Assembly: GCF_012273515.2 (NCBI RefSeq)
Contig: NZ_CP050975.2
Coordinates: 8,990,001-9,054,000, forward strand
Source of the DNA: Streptomyces sp. RPA4-2
GTDB lineage: Bacteria > Actinomycetota > Actinomycetes > Streptomycetales > Streptomycetaceae
Direction: 5' to 3'
DNA length: 64,000 nt
The notes under the pieces were generated by a model. The model saw nothing but the letters and a program-made list of their open reading frames with translations. It searched no databases and was not told the origin of the DNA. Every line of letters starts with the position of its first letter. Position 1 is the first letter of the stretch. The position numbers and the translations under genes were made by a program. Of this stretch, positions 1 through 7,402 are shown piece after piece.

Positions 1-619
1 CATGATGCTGGCGGGTGCCCCTCCGCCCGCACAGCACAGGGCGCCCCCGCCGTGCGCGGCATTCTGCCCCCTCCGCCGCGCACGGCCTCCCCGCCCCACA
101 ATCCCGGTGTCCCCAGTCCCAGTTGAGCCCAAGGGCTGCGAGGTATCGACCAGGTTCCCGGCGGTCACCTGGTTGCGCTGTCGCGCCCGGTCGAGCTGGT
201 CGACCGGTTGATCGAGTACGTGCCCTGAACGGCAGCGGGACATCCGCCTCTGCGTACCACCCTCGCGCTGTGGCTGGGAAAAGAGAATGGACGGGAAGGG
301 GAGGAGTGCGGGAGCGCCTCGGGGGATCGGGCGCCGGCTGGTCTGATTACGCGACGGTAGCGGTCTCCGTGCTCGCTGCCCGCGGCAGGCTTGCCGCGGG
401 GGCAGGAAGAGAAGGAGACGGAGCGGGGCTGTGTCAGTTCCCAAGGGGTCGTTTTTGAGGTGACTTCGGGAACCGTTTCGAGGCTGTTGGCAAGATCAAT
501 GTCAGTGGGCTTTGATGTCACCTTCGGTCTCGTGCCTCAGGGCTTCGTGTGCCCTTTCCCGGCGCGTTCTGACCTGTTGGGCCTCTGTGGCGTACGTTGA
601 TCCGAACGGGAGGGGATGC
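1..619. other. No convincing gene; orphan hairpin at 379-400
   Basis: I see no reading frame here with recognisable protein character. The frames that stay open on both strands are arginine/proline-rich, as expected of non-coding GC-rich DNA. A near-perfect hairpin lies at 379-400 (arms CCGCGGCA / TGCCGCGG, 4-base loop GGCT). It could be a terminator for a gene left of the window, but no T-run follows it. Confidence 0.5.
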
Positions 620-901
620 ATGACAACGTGGGGACTGATCGTCGAGACGACTGTGGGCGCGGGAGAGGGCAAGCACTCCGAGGCCCACGTGCTGACGTAT
701 GTGAATGGAACGCGCGACGAGGCGCTGGTGGAGCTGGAGATGCGTGCCAGGCGCTATAGGCCAGATCATCCTCTGAGTCCCAAGCGCCGCAGGTTGTTCC
801 GGGACGGCGACGGCTTCCTCCTGGTCATCGACGGCGCCCGGCAGTCCTATGGATCCCGGTTCACGGTCGCGGAGTTGCTGGAGGACGTTACCGTTCGATA
901 G
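620..901 (+). CDS. Small conserved-looking hypothetical protein (93 aa)
   Basis: The protein begins MTTWGLIVETTVG and ends in an acidic stretch (AELLEDVTVR). The ATG at 620 is preceded by GGGAGGGG at a suitable distance, which fixes the start; longer in-frame forms lack a ribosome site. There is no signal peptide, membrane segment or metal motif. A basic central patch (SPKRRRLFRDG) is followed by a short hydrophobic strand. It resembles small uncharacterised Streptomyces proteins I have seen, but I assign no function. No operon partner is visible. Confidence 0.65.
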   Translation: MTTWGLIVETTVGAGEGKHSEAHVLTYVNGTRDEALVELEMRARRYRPDHPLSPKRRRLFRDGDGFLLVIDGARQSYGSRFTVAELLEDVTVR

Positions 902-1046
902 CTGCGTCGAGGTCCGGCGCGCGGGGATTCGAACGCCTACACAAACACTGAGCCCGGCCGCCCGGCCCCCGGCTGCCCAATCCGCGTACGACACCCCCGG
1001 CCACCTTGCTGGGGGCTACGAACCTGAGTGCTTCGGCAGACAGCGC

Positions 1047-1214
1047 GGCACCGGCGCCCACAGCCCGCTTCCTTGGCCTGGGCAGGAGCCTGGCCTGGTG
1101 CCGTTCATGCCACAACGGACCTACTTCGGCGACGAGTTCAGCGACCAAATCGGCCGAAGGACCTGTGATCCTCCGGTCGTTGATGATTGCTGCACGAGAT
1201 ACGTTCCCCACCAC
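1047..1214 (-). pseudogene. Fragment of an IS5-type transposase N-terminus
   Basis: About 56 residues on the minus strand (start at 1214) contain LVAELVAEVGPLWHERHQ followed by RPRKRAVGAG. From memory this matches the N-terminal part of a group of Streptomyces IS5-family transposases. The similarity stops abruptly at about 1047, and the frame then runs on in unrelated sequence to 888. No inverted repeats or catalytic DDE region are present, so this is a remnant. The assignment rests on recall of the motif. Confidence 0.4.
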
Positions 1215-1349
1215 ACGACCATGATCAACGATCGAAAACCCGATGCCTCACCGCCTACCGTGCGCGAGCTCGTAAGGCGCCCCTCAACGGCTTCCGTCCG
1301 GGTGGAGGGAAACGGCTGTTCAGGCCGTGTGCGCGGGCTTGGTGTGGGG

Positions 1350-2409
1350 TCAGACATCCCCTTCAGCACTCTCGTTCCCGCCCCTCGCTGGTAATGGCGG
1401 TCGGGGCGGGAACGAAACCTCTCCGGGGAATTCGGGGCGCCTGCGGGTGTAGCTGCGCGTCGGCGGCGGCCTGCCTCCGCGCTTCGGGCGGGCGGTGCCC
1501 GCCGGATCGGACCGCTTTCCCTCGCAGGCTGGCGGGACCGGCCCGCCGTCGCGTTGCTGCTCGTCGGACGAACCGACACGTAGGTGATGGCAGCTCGTTG
1601 TGCGGGTTCCGAAGGGTTCTTGTGCGGTGTGGGCGTGCGGCGTCGAGGAGCAGTCTCCGGCATACCTGCCAAGCAGGGCCACGGTCTCCCGTAGCTGCGC
1701 GCACGCCCACTCATACTGCTCGGTGTTGGTGTGTGCCCGGAAGTTCGTCTCGATGATCTGGATCAGAGCGAGGTGAAGGTTGTACAGCCGCCGGCGGGTC
1801 CGCTCGGCGGCGGTGAACGGCCGGTGGCCGTAGCCGCGAGTGAAAGCCGTGGCGTTCCCGTAAGCGCTCGATTCACTTCCTGCGAAGCCGAACTCCATCA
1901 GCGGATCACCGTAGAACGCCCGCTCGTGGTCGATGATCGCCACTATCCGACCGTCGCGCACCATGCAGTTGCCGGGCCACAGGTCCCACTCGACGAACCG
2001 GGGCTCGGTCACCTCGTCGAGCGAATCCGCATGAGCGGCTGCGGCGTCGCGGATCACGTCGTAGCCGTGCGGGAGGACGACGCCGCGTCGCTCGCCGTCT
2101 CCCAGCAGCTCCTCGACCATCCGCAGGAAGGCCGCGCGCCACGTACTGTCGCCCGGCCCGGTCAGCGAGCCGAAAGCGGCGCCGACGATGGTGTTGAGTT
2201 CGCGGGTGATCGCGCCGAGCCCTTCGGCGTACGCGTCGCTCTCCGCCTTGGCCAGGGTGTCGCTGACGGTGTTGAGGTTGTCCGCGTCCACGTGCGTCAT
2301 GAAGAAGTAGTCGGCGTCGCACACCTCATGGGACCGATCGACGAAGTCGACCTCCGGCACGGGAACCTTCGTGCGCTCCCGGACCAGCCGCAACGCCTCC
2401 AGTTCGGCG
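1350..2409 (-). pseudogene. Aminoglycoside phosphotransferase-like protein, N-terminally truncated
   Basis: The minus-strand frame carries the APH/choline-kinase catalytic core: WDLWPGNCMV (Brenner-type Asp and Asn), then IIDHERAFYGDP, the metal-binding Asp. What is left begins at a segment (LRLVRERTKVPVPEV) that normally lies some 60-80 residues into the family, so the nucleotide-binding lobe is missing. Upstream the homology ends at about 2409, where a phosphatase fragment on the opposite strand begins. The last ~90 residues before the stop at 1350 are low-complexity and unlike the family, so the natural 3' end is probably lost too. Confidence 0.7.
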
Positions 2410-2411
2410 AG

Positions 2412-2579
2412 GAGCTACTCATCGCCTGGGTCAACCGCATCGAGCACGCCGAGGAAGGGGTTCGGGCGGTGGTGCGCTCTCTCTCCCGCACCCTGATCCA
2501 GGAGCGGGGCGGGATCATCAGCGACGACGCGACCCTCTTCCTGATTCGAGTGGCGCGAGGGTGCCGCCGACCACCTTGA
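2412..2579 (+). pseudogene. C-terminal remnant of an SpoIIE/RsbU-type PP2C phosphatase
   Basis: Fifty-five residues read LLIAWVNRIEHAEEGVRAVV and end RGGIISDDATLFLIRV. This is the closing part of the PP2C fold in actinobacterial SpoIIE-family phosphatases, where the SDDATL aspartates bind metal. Everything upstream is gone and is replaced by the opposite-strand phosphotransferase fragment. The junction near 2410 is an old deletion or inversion breakpoint. No start codon or ribosome site belongs to it. Confidence 0.6.
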
Positions 2580-2670
2580 ATGAGCCGATACCGCCCGACT
2601 GGTGGTGCGGCCGTTGGCGGTGACTCTGGCATGTCACGCGAGAAAACCGCGAGGGATCTATCGTCAAGGT

Positions 2671-2919
2671 ATGAGCGTGTTCATCAAGCTGGTGGAGAAC
2701 CGGCCCCCCAAGGAATACACGGAGCTGGCGGCTGCAGATATCTCCTACGACGACATCACCGAAGGTGAGTCGCCTGCCACGTACGAGTACGACCTGCTTC
2801 CGAGCGGCGCATTGCGGATCCTCAGGGTGACCAAAGGCGAAGCCGCTGTCGTCGAATCGATCTACGCTCCTGGACTCTGGTTCCGTGTCCAGGGGCAGTG
2901 GCGCGGTAATGCGGAATAG
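2671..2919 (+). CDS. Hypothetical protein (82 aa)
   Basis: ATG at 2671 opens MSVFIKLVENRPPKEY, an acidic soluble protein ending LWFRVQGQWRGNAE. No membrane segment or recognised motif is present. It reads like a small beta-rich protein (alternating hydrophobics in ALRILRVTKGEAAVVESIY). It converges with the DUF5994 gene, with a strong hairpin between the two. Function unknown. Confidence 0.6.
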   Translation: MSVFIKLVENRPPKEYTELAAADISYDDITEGESPATYEYDLLPSGALRILRVTKGEAAVVESIYAPGLWFRVQGQWRGNAE

Positions 2920-3093
2920 CAAGCACTCTGCCAGGTGCCGGGCGCTGCCGGCAGCTGGGCCCGGCCGTCGGTGCTTGAGGTCCGAGCAGAATGTGCTCAT
3001 GCTTCGCGTCAGCCGACGGAATCACGTCGGAAACTACCTGCAGGTGTACCGTGGATTGTGGGTTGCGCACTCTCACGTGTTGCGCCTGAAAGG

Positions 3094-3121
3094 ACGGCCC
3101 CGGCGGTTTCACCGGGGCCGT
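3094..3121. terminator. Hairpin terminator between convergent genes
   Basis: A perfect 10-bp stem (ACGGCCCCGG / CCGGGGCCGT) with an 8-base loop lies 9 bp beyond the stop of the minus-strand DUF5994 gene and about 175 bp beyond the plus-strand gene. It is followed by a short T-run (TTTC) on the plus strand. It probably ends transcription from one or both sides. Confidence 0.7.
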
Positions 3122-3129
3122 TTCGGGGA

Positions 3130-3678
3130 TCACGCAGAGCGTGCTGGCGCGGTCACACGGGCGCCATGGCCGCCCTCGGATTCCCAGACCGCTTCTCGGG
3201 CCTGGTCGGCTTCTATCACGAGCCGTTGGAATTCGGCCCTCTCCAGCAGATCACTCGCTATGTGGCTGCGCAGCGGACCGGTAGCCGCGGTCATCAGCCA
3301 GGCGGCGATGGCCCGATCCGTCTGCGGCGGAATCACCAGCAGGTCCCAGCGGCCGACGGTGTAGGAGAGCAGCAACAGCTTGTGGGGGTCTTGCTCGGCC
3401 TTGAACCAGCCGACGCTCACCACATGCCCATCAACGGGCACCTTCCGTGGGATGACCGGCCACAGGGTCGGGTTCACCGTGACATGCGTGATGCGCCCCC
3501 AAAGGGGATCCAGCACCGCTGTCAACGCAGGAAGTTCCGCCGCCAGGTCGCGGGAGCGGGGCCACCAGGCGCCGTCCAGAAGAGCACCAGGGGTGTCCGT
3601 TGAGGCGAGCGCGAGACGCAGCGGCAGCGAAAAGGTCCGCTCCTCGACCGCCGCCGTATACAGAATGGTCGCGGTCAT
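3130..3678 (-). CDS. DUF5994 family protein
   Basis: The 182-residue protein has the family's signature segments: DGAWWPRSRDLAAELPALTAVLDPLWGRI, then IPRKVPVDGHVVSVGWF, then EQDPHKLLLLSYTVGRWDLLVIPP. DUF5994 is a Streptomyces family of unknown function, often present in several copies. The ATG at 3678 follows a GGGGGCAGG-like site. A 24-bp perfect palindrome lies 16 bases upstream of the start and could be its operator. It is single-gene and convergent with a hypothetical gene. The protein looks full length. Confidence 0.85.
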   Translation of the reverse strand: MTATILYTAAVEERTFSLPLRLALASTDTPGALLDGAWWPRSRDLAAELPALTAVLDPLWGRITHVTVNPTLWPVIPRKVPVDGHVVSVGWFKAEQDPHKLLLLSYTVGRWDLLVIPPQTDRAIAAWLMTAATGPLRSHIASDLLERAEFQRLVIEADQAREAVWESEGGHGARVTAPARSA

Positions 3679-3693
3679 GACGCGGACCTGCCC

Positions 3694-3717
3694 CCGGGCC
3701 GGTGTACACCGGCCCGG
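3694..3717. promoter_or_regulatory. 24-bp perfect palindrome upstream of the DUF5994 gene
   Basis: The sequence is fully self-complementary around GGTGTACACC, extended by CCGGGCC / GGCCCGG arms. It lies 16-39 bases upstream of the DUF5994 start codon, where an operator or a 5'-leader stem would sit. No adjacent regulator gene is seen. The palindrome is observed; the regulatory role is inferred. Confidence 0.5.
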
Positions 3718-3941
3718 TGTTGTGAATCGCCGAGAACGACAGGAGCTTAGAAACTCTTATGCGAAATGTCCTCGGTAATTTCAGGATACTCCCGAATACA
3801 GCCCGCCGGGCGGTTTCGGGGTTACGGATATCAGGGCGTTTTGGCGGGTCTTCGAACTTGAGCGGTGTACTCGGCTGACGGGGCTGACCTGTCGTCACGA
3901 TGGTGACGGTCGTGGTGGTTGTCGGCATCCGAATGCAGAGC

Positions 3942-4004
3942 GCCCGTGGTCATACCTGATCATTTCTGTTCTCGACGCAGAACGATCACGCAGGAGCCAC
4001 GGGC
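3942..4004. other. Nested inverted-repeat segment of unknown role
   Basis: Outer arms GCCCGTGG / CCACGGGC enclose TGATC / GATCA arms, which enclose GTTCT / AGAAC around CGACGC. Three nested stems in 63 bases would fold into a long structured element. It lies in an otherwise gene-free interval (3679-4128) and may be the end of a lost mobile element or a small RNA. Nothing else in the interval is recognised. Confidence 0.4.
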
Positions 4005-4249
4005 TTGGTCAGTGCCTGTGTCTGATGCTGGCATGACAGGTTGGGTGTACGGTTTCAGTGTTGCTGTCGCCTGCGGCTATCCGGCACACGGACCGAGTGT
4101 TGTCAGTAGGGCCTGTCAGGATGCGGCCATGGAGTCTTCGAAGATCGTTGAAGCGTTGTGGGACCGCATGCAGGCCCGGGACTGGGAGGGGCTAGGCCGG
4201 TTCGTTTGGATCACTTCCGCTGGCCGAGGTTGTCGTTGATGATGTCCAT

Positions 4250-4444
4250 GTGACTAACCGCATCAGCGCTCTGATCTCGGCCTTCGGCATCCTTGCGAGC
4301 GTGATGCTGCTCGTTTTTGCCGTTCGTGAGTACCGCTCTGGGGCCTCGGTTCTCTGGCTCGTGGCTGGAGCCGTGATCTTCCTCAGCGCTTCGTACACGC
4401 TCGTGCGGGACGCACGGCGACTCCGCACTGGGCCGACCGCCTGA
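4250..4444 (+). CDS. Small two-helix membrane protein inside the IS5-type element
   Basis: The frame encodes 64 residues beginning at GTG 4250 (MTNRISALISAFGILASVML). There are two likely membrane helices (about residues 7-22 and 34-51) and a basic C-terminal tail (RDARRLR). It lies between the element's left repeat (4196) and the transposase start (4488), where IS5 elements normally carry only a short leader. It may be a passenger gene captured by the element. I see no motif that gives a function. Confidence 0.5.
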   Translation: MTNRISALISAFGILASVMLLVFAVREYRSGASVLWLVAGAVIFLSASYTLVRDARRLRTGPTA

Positions 4445-4840
4445 CAGCGGCGCCGTTCCAACCAGCACCGCCAGTCGTTGTTCGTGTGTGCCGTTGACTG
4501 ACGCGCAGTGGGCGCGAATCGAGCCGTTACTCCCAGATCGGAAACCACGGCGGGGTGGCCGGTGGCGGGATCACCGAGAATTGATCGACGCGATCGCCTG
4601 GAAGTTCCAGACGGGATCGCAGTGGATCCACCTCCCGGAGAAGTACGGCAACTGGCGAGGCGTCTACAACCGGCTGCGGATGTGGGCCATCGACGGCACA
4701 TGGGAGCGGGTGTTCACCGCGCTGGTCTCACAGGCCGACGCCGACGACGACCTCAACTGGGCTGTCTCGGTGGACTCCACCATCGTGCGCGCACACCAAC
4801 ACGCGGCCGGGGCCCGCAAAAAGTGCCCCTATGGTTTTCG

Positions 4841-6043
4841 TCAAGCCGTTGCTGTGGTGGGTGGTTGGTAGAAGGTGCCGTCGCGGAGCATGGCGAAGAG
4901 GACGTCGGTGCGGCGTCGGGCGAGGCAGATGATGGCTGCGACGTGGTGTTTTCCCTCGCGTCGTTTCCTGTCGTAGTAGGCGCGTGAGTCCGGCTGTGAC
5001 AGTGAGGCGAAGGCGGCGAGGTAGAAGGCACGTTTGAGTTGCCGGTTACCTCGCTTGGAAGGGTGTTCACTGCGGATGGACGACCCGGATCTGCGGGTGG
5101 CGGGGGCCAGTCCTGCGTAAGCGGCGAGGTGTCCGGCGGTTGCGAAGCCACTGCCGTCGCCGACGTCGACCAGGATGCGGGCGGCGGTCCTGACCCCGAT
5201 GCCGGGCATCGAGATCAGGACCTGCGAAAGAGGGTGGGCCTCCAGCAGCTCCTCGATCCTGGCGGCCAGGAGTTTCCGCTGGTCGAGTACCGCGGTCAGC
5301 GAGCCGGCAAGGCTGGGAATGATCAAGGCTGCGGCGTCGGTGCCGGGGACGATGACGGTCTGCTCGTCCAGGGCGGTGAAGATGTCCTCGACGAGACGTT
5401 CGGCCATGCGTGGTGCTTTGGGCCGCAACATCGTTATCAGCCGGCGCCTGCCGGCTTTCCTCAACTGGGCGGGCGATCCGTAGCGTTCCAGCAGGAACAG
5501 TACCGCCGGGTGATCCAGACGGGGCCCCAGAATCCGCTCGAGCGAGGGATGAATCTGGGTGAGGAGGCCGCGCATGCGGTTCTTGATCCGGGTCACCTCG
5601 CCGGCGAGGTCGTCGTCGAACCCAATGATCATGTTCAGCTCGGCGACCGTTTCGTCGTCCGGTGCCAGCTCGCGCAGGGTATGCGGCATGGTCCGGGCGG
5701 CGTCCGCGATGATCGCTGCGTCACGCGCGTCGGTCTTCGACTCGCCCGGATACAGGTCGGCGATCCGCCGCATCGTCAGCCCCGGCAGATAGGCGACACG
5801 GCAGCCCGAATCACGGGCAACGGCCAACGGCAGAGCACCGATCGAGGCTGGCTGGTCCACCACGACCAGTACTGTTCCGTGTCTGGCCTGCAGTTTAGTG
5901 AACAGCTCCCGCAGCCGCGTTTCACTGTTCGGCAGCGGCTTGTCGAACACTCTCTTGCCTGCCGGGGTGATAGCAGTGCCGTGATGCTCACCTTTGCCGA
6001 CGTCCAGACCGAGATAGACGTCGATTTCGCTCTCGTGGTGCAC
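4841..6043 (-). CDS. IS110-family transposase (DEDD recombinase)
   Basis: The 400-residue protein has the N-terminal DEDD (RuvC-like) domain: DVYLGLDVGKGEHHGTAI, VVVDQPASIGALP, then KTDARDAAIIADAAR. The C-terminal Transposase_20 domain reads SMPGIGVRTAARILVDVGD, AAYAGLAPATRRSGSS, KRGNRQLKRAFYLAAF, and contains the catalytic-serine region. IS110 enzymes act with a bridge RNA encoded in the element's non-coding end. It appears full length (family about 330-450 residues). It is the only intact gene of the nested structure and could still be active. Confidence 0.95.
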   Translation of the reverse strand: MHHESEIDVYLGLDVGKGEHHGTAITPAGKRVFDKPLPNSETRLRELFTKLQARHGTVLVVVDQPASIGALPLAVARDSGCRVAYLPGLTMRRIADLYPGESKTDARDAAIIADAARTMPHTLRELAPDDETVAELNMIIGFDDDLAGEVTRIKNRMRGLLTQIHPSLERILGPRLDHPAVLFLLERYGSPAQLRKAGRRRLITMLRPKAPRMAERLVEDIFTALDEQTVIVPGTDAAALIIPSLAGSLTAVLDQRKLLAARIEELLEAHPLSQVLISMPGIGVRTAARILVDVGDGSGFATAGHLAAYAGLAPATRRSGSSIRSEHPSKRGNRQLKRAFYLAAFASLSQPDSRAYYDRKRREGKHHVAAIICLARRRTDVLFAMLRDGTFYQPPTTATA

Positions 6044-6283
6044 AAACCCCTCCCCGACAGAACTTCCCCGGCCCCACCTGCGGCATCAGCGTGCTTAAGC
6101 ATCCACGTTACGAAGGCCTGCTTCACCTCGACGAGCGAGGCGAGCGGTCATGCCCCTGATCAGCGGTCTGCCAATGCCTCCCGGCTCGGGGACACCACTT
6201 TTTCGACCATGATCGACAAGGGGCCCAAGTCATACCGAACCGGAAGGCCGGGAGCCCCATTGCGGGACCACGAACAAGGTAAC
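6044..6283 (-). ncRNA. Candidate bridge RNA region of the IS110 element
   Basis: This 240-bp non-coding stretch lies between the transposase start and the element's right end, where IS110-group elements encode their bridge RNA. A second IS110 copy in this window (26035-26289) keeps several blocks: ACGTTA followed by AGGCCTGC, ATCAGCG, GACACCAC, TCGACA, GTCAT and the terminal GATAAC/GGTAAC. The bases between the blocks differ. Conserved blocks with variable loops are what a guide RNA would show. The exact RNA ends and loops are not determined. Confidence 0.6.
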
Positions 6284-7321
6284 GGGGCCCCAGCAGGCGA
6301 ACCGGCAGACCACGCCATCGGCCGGTCCCGCGGCGGACTGACCACAAAGATCCACCTGGCCTCCGATGCCCAATGCCGGCCACTGGCCTTCGTGCTCACC
6401 GCCGGACAGGCCGGTGACGCACCCGCCTTCGATCACGTCATGGCCCGCCTTCGCGTTCCTCGACGGCGAGGACGGCCCCGCACCAGGCCGGACGTGGTCC
6501 TGGCCGATAAGGCGTACTCCTCCCGCGCGATCCGCGAGCGCCTGCGCAAGCGCGGTATCCGGGCGGTCATCCCCGTTCCAGCCGATCAACGCGGTCACCG
6601 GCTGCGGCGCGGCAGCCGGGGCGGCAGGCCACCCGCCTTCGACCGCGAGGCATACAAGCAGCGCAACACCGTCGAACGCTGCATCAACCGCTTGAAACAG
6701 TGGCGGGGCATCGCCACCCGCTACGAGAAGACCGCGACCATCTACCTGGCCGGACTCCACATCGCGGGCATCTTCCTCTGGTCAGCGCGGTGATCCAAAC
6801 GAAACGGCCTAGGTGAGTTGCTGGCCGATGACCTGGTGGTGGAGTGGCCCGTGAGTGGAGAGCGGATCGTGGGTCGCGACAACTTCGTGAGCATCAACGC
6901 GGAGTACCCGGAGGGGTGGTCGATCCGGGTGCTGCGGATCGTGGCGGACGGCGCGGCAGTGGTCTCTGAGGTGGAGGTCCCGCACGACGCCATGGGGGTC
7001 CACCGCGTGGCGTCGTTCTGGACCGTTCGGGACGGAAAGATCGTTGGTGGGCGGGAGTACTGGACCGAGCTGGGTACGGACCTGTCGCCGGAATGGCGGG
7101 CTGCGTACGTGCAGCGGATGTAGACCCCTCGCGTTGGCCGTCCGTGCGCCTGTCGTAAGCCGGCTGCCGGTCCTACGGTGCCCGTTTGGGCAGGGACGGT
7201 GGCCCCCGACTGCGGCTGGTTGTGGTCGCGGAGCAGGATGCTGGACCGCGGTCGTGCCGGGGGTGCGGTGGGCCGTTAGCCTCGCCGTTTCGGTTGGGGT
7301 GCGGCTGAGGGTTGGGTAGAA

Positions 7322-7402
7322 ACGCAAAAGTGCCTTCCTGAGCTGGGACGATGGACCTTGTCTAGGGGTTCTGTCGTCGCCAGAGGAAGGCACTTTCTGC
7401 GT
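7322..7402 (+). promoter_or_regulatory. Leader hairpin covering the transposase ribosome site
   Basis: The left arm at 7322-7339 (ACGCAAAAGTGCCTTCCT) pairs with 7384-7402 over 18 bp with one bulged base. The right arm contains the AGGAAGG ribosome site and reaches into the GTG start at 7401. Transcripts entering from outside would fold the start site shut, a known way for insertion sequences to limit impinging expression. The pairing is observed; the role is inferred. Confidence 0.6.

Larger units (their letters stand above)
4824..6283 (-). mobile_element. IS110-family element inserted in the IS5 transposase
   Basis: Comparing the two halves of the IS5 transposase places the IS110 ends at about 4824 and 6283, a 1460-bp element. 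There are no terminal inverted repeats and no obvious target duplication, as is usual for IS110. The transposase stop lies only 17 bp from the left end. About 240 bp of non-coding DNA precede the start codon, so the layout is that of the IS110 (not IS1111) group. The right end abuts a run of four Gs; a second, partial copy at 25730-26289 has the same end sequence. Confidence 0.85.
4488..6793 (+). pseudogene. IS5-family DDE transposase split by an IS110 insertion
   Basis: The N-terminal half (GTG 4488 to 4823: LTDAQWARIEPLLP, NWRGVYNRLRMWA, VDSTIVRAHQHAAGARKK) contains the first catalytic Asp in VDSTIVRAHQ. The C-terminal half (6284-6793: GRSRGGLTTKIHLA, then DVVLADKAYSS with the second Asp, then RNTVERCINRLKQWRGIATRYEK with the Glu) follows the IS110 element. 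Joining 4823 to 6284 restores KKGAPAGEPADHAIG in frame, with no residue lost. The element can no longer make its own transposase. Confidence 0.9.
4196..6808 (+). mobile_element. IS5-family insertion sequence, itself interrupted by an IS110 element
   Basis: The terminal inverted repeats are nearly identical: GCCGGTTCGTTTGGATCAC at the left and, in reverse complement, GCCGTTTCGTTTGGATCAC at the right (18 of 19). They are flanked by CTAG on both sides, so the duplication is CTAG (or TA, if one more G/C is counted in each repeat). Without the nested IS110 the element is about 1.15 kb. It holds a small membrane-protein frame and a DDE transposase. It interrupts a SnoaL-like gene. Confidence 0.85.
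4129..7123 (+). pseudogene. SnoaL-like (NTF2-fold) protein split by an insertion sequence
   Basis: The 5' part (4129-4195, MESSKIVEALWDRMQARDWEG) and the 3' part (from 6809, GELLADDLVVEWPVSGER to YWTELGTDLSPEWRAAYVQRM) join exactly in frame if the element at 4196-6808 and one copy of CTAG are removed. The restored protein is about 126 residues with the SnoaL/NTF2-like cone fold pattern: a helix, then DLVVEWPVSGE, then EYW near the C-terminus. Such proteins are small isomerases, hydrolases or ligand-binding subunits. As it stands the gene is broken, although the 3' part stays open from about 6814. Confidence 0.8.

Noticed and set aside
915..945. GGGGATTCGAACGC, like the T-loop of a tRNA on the minus strand
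   Set aside because: The T-stem does not pair and there is no acceptor stem, anticodon arm or D-arm around it, so no tRNA can be folded.
1731..2579. A 282-residue plus-strand frame opposite the phosphotransferase
   Set aside because: Only its last 55 residues look like a protein family (PP2C). The rest is the mirror of the phosphotransferase gene and has no ribosome site.
5039..6793. A 584-residue plus-strand frame across the IS110 element
   Set aside because: The first 400 residues are the antisense of the IS110 transposase; only the end belongs to the IS5 transposase.
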